From Actinomycetales bacterium (lineage in GTDB: Bacteria; Actinomycetota; Actinomycetes; Actinomycetales; Dermabacteraceae), in NCBI GenBank assembly GCA_012799425.1, contig JAAZLF010000547.1:1-7491 (forward strand): a stretch of DNA of 7,491 nucleotides, written 5' to 3'. Both the position numbers and the translations under genes were made by a program. The notes under the pieces are model-generated. The model saw only the letters and a program-made list of their open reading frames with translations. It ran no database searches and was not told the DNA's origin. Positions 6,500 to 7,491 of the stretch are shown here, one piece after another; position 1 is the stretch's first letter; each line of letters starts with the position of its first letter.

Positions 6500-7354
6500 G
6501 TGACCCACCGCCTGATCCCCGGCGCCAAGCGCCGCCTGCTCGACGCCTCCCCCTCGGCCGAGGAGCCCTGGTACATCAACGACCACACCCTGATCCGCGC
6601 CGCCGACGGGCGCTGGCACGTCTTCGGGATCTGGCATCCCGAACCGGCAGCACCGCTCGACGAGACGATGTTCCTCCATGCCTCCGCCGACGATCTCGAG
6701 GGCGCGGAGTGGACCATCCACGACCCGGTGCTCCACGCCCGCACCGGGCTCGGCGAGACCCACGTGTGGGCACCGCACGTCATCCACCACGATGGTCGGT
6801 ACTGGATGTTCTACGCCGGCGGCACGGCAGACCACACGGCCTACCGGATGACCCTCGCGACCAGCGAGGACCTGTTCGTCTGGACCCCGCACGAGCAGGT
6901 CCTGTTCGAGGACGGCTTCGACGCCCGCGACCCGATGGTGATCCATGACGGACACAGCTGGCTGATGTACTACACCCGCACCTCCGCGCCCGGCGGCGGT
7001 CACCACGAGGTCGCGGTGCGCTGCAGCGAGGATCTGCTGGCCTGGTCCGAGCCCTCCGTCGCGTATCGGTCGAGTGCCATCGGCACCTTCGGCGGCCCCA
7101 CGGAGTCCCCGTTCGTGGTGCGCACGCGCGAGGGCTGGATCCTGTTCGTGTGCGAGTCGACCCAGTACGACCGCACCCTGGCCTACTTCTCGACCGACCC
7201 GCTGCACTTCGAGGACGCCGGGCAGCTCGACGTGGACCTCGACGAGCACTGCGCCGAGATCGTCGCCGACGGCGGACGGACCTGGATCACCGGCGGCGGC
7301 TGGGGACGCGGTGGGCTGACCATCCGGGAGCTGCGGGTGCTCCCGGGCACCTGA
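6500..7354 (+). CDS. Small GH32/GH43-type five-bladed beta-propeller protein
   Basis: This 284-residue cytoplasmic protein is built as a single five-bladed propeller. Its motifs recall GH32 and GH43: WYINDHT (Asp28, resembling the GH32 nucleophile motif), THVWAPHV (Trp90-His93, GH43-like), ARDPMV (Asp144, RDP motif) and PTESPFV (Glu202). Three acidic residues in this order are what such enzymes use for catalysis, so an exo-acting furanosidase is plausible. The beta-sandwich domain that follows the propeller in classical GH32 proteins is absent. There is no signal peptide. The start is GTG, with GAGGAG (6490-6495) four bases upstream; the next in-frame ATG would remove the Asp28 motif. The 16-base gap from the GH172 gene shows that it is the last gene of the operon. 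It may process the same furanoside oligosaccharides, but it could also be a phosphorylase-type or non-catalytic propeller. Confidence 0.75.
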   Translation: MTHRLIPGAKRRLLDASPSAEEPWYINDHTLIRAADGRWHVFGIWHPEPAAPLDETMFLHASADDLEGAEWTIHDPVLHARTGLGETHVWAPHVIHHDGRYWMFYAGGTADHTAYRMTLATSEDLFVWTPHEQVLFEDGFDARDPMVIHDGHSWLMYYTRTSAPGGGHHEVAVRCSEDLLAWSEPSVAYRSSAIGTFGGPTESPFVVRTREGWILFVCESTQYDRTLAYFSTDPLHFEDAGQLDVDLDEHCAEIVADGGRTWITGGGWGRGGLTIRELRVLPGT

Positions 7355-7359
7355 GGCCG

Positions 7360-7374
7360 ACGCCCCTCGGGCGT
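7360..7374. terminator. Candidate operon terminator hairpin
   Basis: ACGCCC (7360-7365) and GGGCGT (7369-7374) form a perfect 6-bp stem around a 3-base loop, six bases after the stop codon of the propeller gene. There is no U-tract, so termination strength is uncertain. Confidence 0.45.
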
Positions 7375-7379
7375 AGGGT
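7374..7379 (+). promoter_or_regulatory. Possible -10 box of the DUF2945 gene
   Basis: TAGGGT fits the TANNNT pattern and would start transcription near 7386, about 23 bases before the start codon. No good -35 box is seen at the right distance and the box abuts the terminator stem, so this is a weak call. Confidence 0.25.
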
Positions 7380-7384
7380 GGAGG

Positions 7385-7408
7385 GATCGACGATCGAGGA
7401 GGTCGATC
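7385..7408 (+). promoter_or_regulatory. Hairpin holding the ribosome binding site of the DUF2945 gene
   Basis: GATCGAC (7385-7391) and GTCGATC (7402-7408) are perfect inverted repeats around a 10-base loop. The ribosome site AGGAGG (7397-7402) lies almost wholly in the loop and the stem ends directly at the ATG. Such a structure could expose or hide the ribosome site. No function has been shown. Confidence 0.4.
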
Positions 7409-7491
7409 ATGAGCACGAAGTTCGCCGTCGGCGACCACGTCAGCTGGAACTCCGAGGCCGGGCGCGTCTCGGGCACCATCACCGAGGTCCA
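7409..7491 (+). CDS. DUF2945 (HVA1/TUDOR-like) protein, N-terminal fragment
   Basis: Twenty-seven codons are present before the window ends. The start FAVGDHVSWNSEAGRVSGTI closely matches the opening of DUF2945, a small family of about 60-75 residues with a TUDOR-like fold (also called hypervirulence-associated protein TUDOR domain). Its biochemical role is not established. The ATG is preceded at six bases by AGGAGG. It has its own possible promoter and follows a hairpin, so it is probably a separate transcription unit that merely borders the sugar locus. Confidence 0.8.
   Translation, partial: MSTKFAVGDHVSWNSEAGRVSGTITEV

Noticed and set aside
5239..6783. A 514-codon minus-strand frame
   Set aside because: It is a shadow of the GH172 and propeller genes, with no domain-like features and repetitive Gly/Val/Leu/Arg composition.

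Overview
High-GC, tightly packed DNA with AGGAGG-type ribosome binding sites, TANNNT -10 boxes and a GTG start points to an actinobacterium. The protein style fits the Dermabacteraceae (Brachybacterium-like) or Microbacteriaceae, but no marker gene in the window fixes the genus.

Layout: (1) 2-103, C-terminal tail of an unrecognised plus-strand gene, ending in a hairpin shared with the convergent next gene. (2) 125-1369 minus, a secreted DUF4185 (GH183-like, sialidase-superfamily) protein with a degenerate Tat-type signal peptide. (3) 1370-1700, a divergent control region. It holds two candidate promoters with the same 11-bp -10 core, a LacI-like operator candidate over the minus-strand -35, and three head-to-tail 11-bp repeats just before the transporter genes. 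(4) 1701-7354 plus, one compact operon: two CUT1 oligosaccharide permeases (LplB- and LplC-like), a lipoprotein solute-binding protein, a cytoplasmic DUF2961/GH172 protein and a small cytoplasmic GH32/GH43-type beta-propeller protein. (5) 7360-7491, a hairpin, a promoter-like stretch and the start of a DUF2945 gene, probably unrelated to the sugar locus.

Reading: this looks like a complete outside-to-inside glycan utilisation locus. The exported DUF4185 protein would cut a polymer, the binding protein and two permeases would import the oligosaccharides, and the GH172 and beta-propeller enzymes would trim them in the cytoplasm. DUF4185 (GH183, endo-D-arabinanases) and DUF2961 (GH172, exo-alpha-D-arabinofuranosidases among other activities) are the two family types known to dismantle mycobacterial arabinogalactan and lipoarabinomannan. 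D-arabinan from the walls of related actinobacteria is therefore the leading substrate hypothesis. A fructan or difructose-anhydride system is the main alternative, because GH172 also contains such an enzyme and the last gene has GH32-like motifs. No transporter ATPase and no regulator are encoded in the window, so both would have to act from elsewhere.
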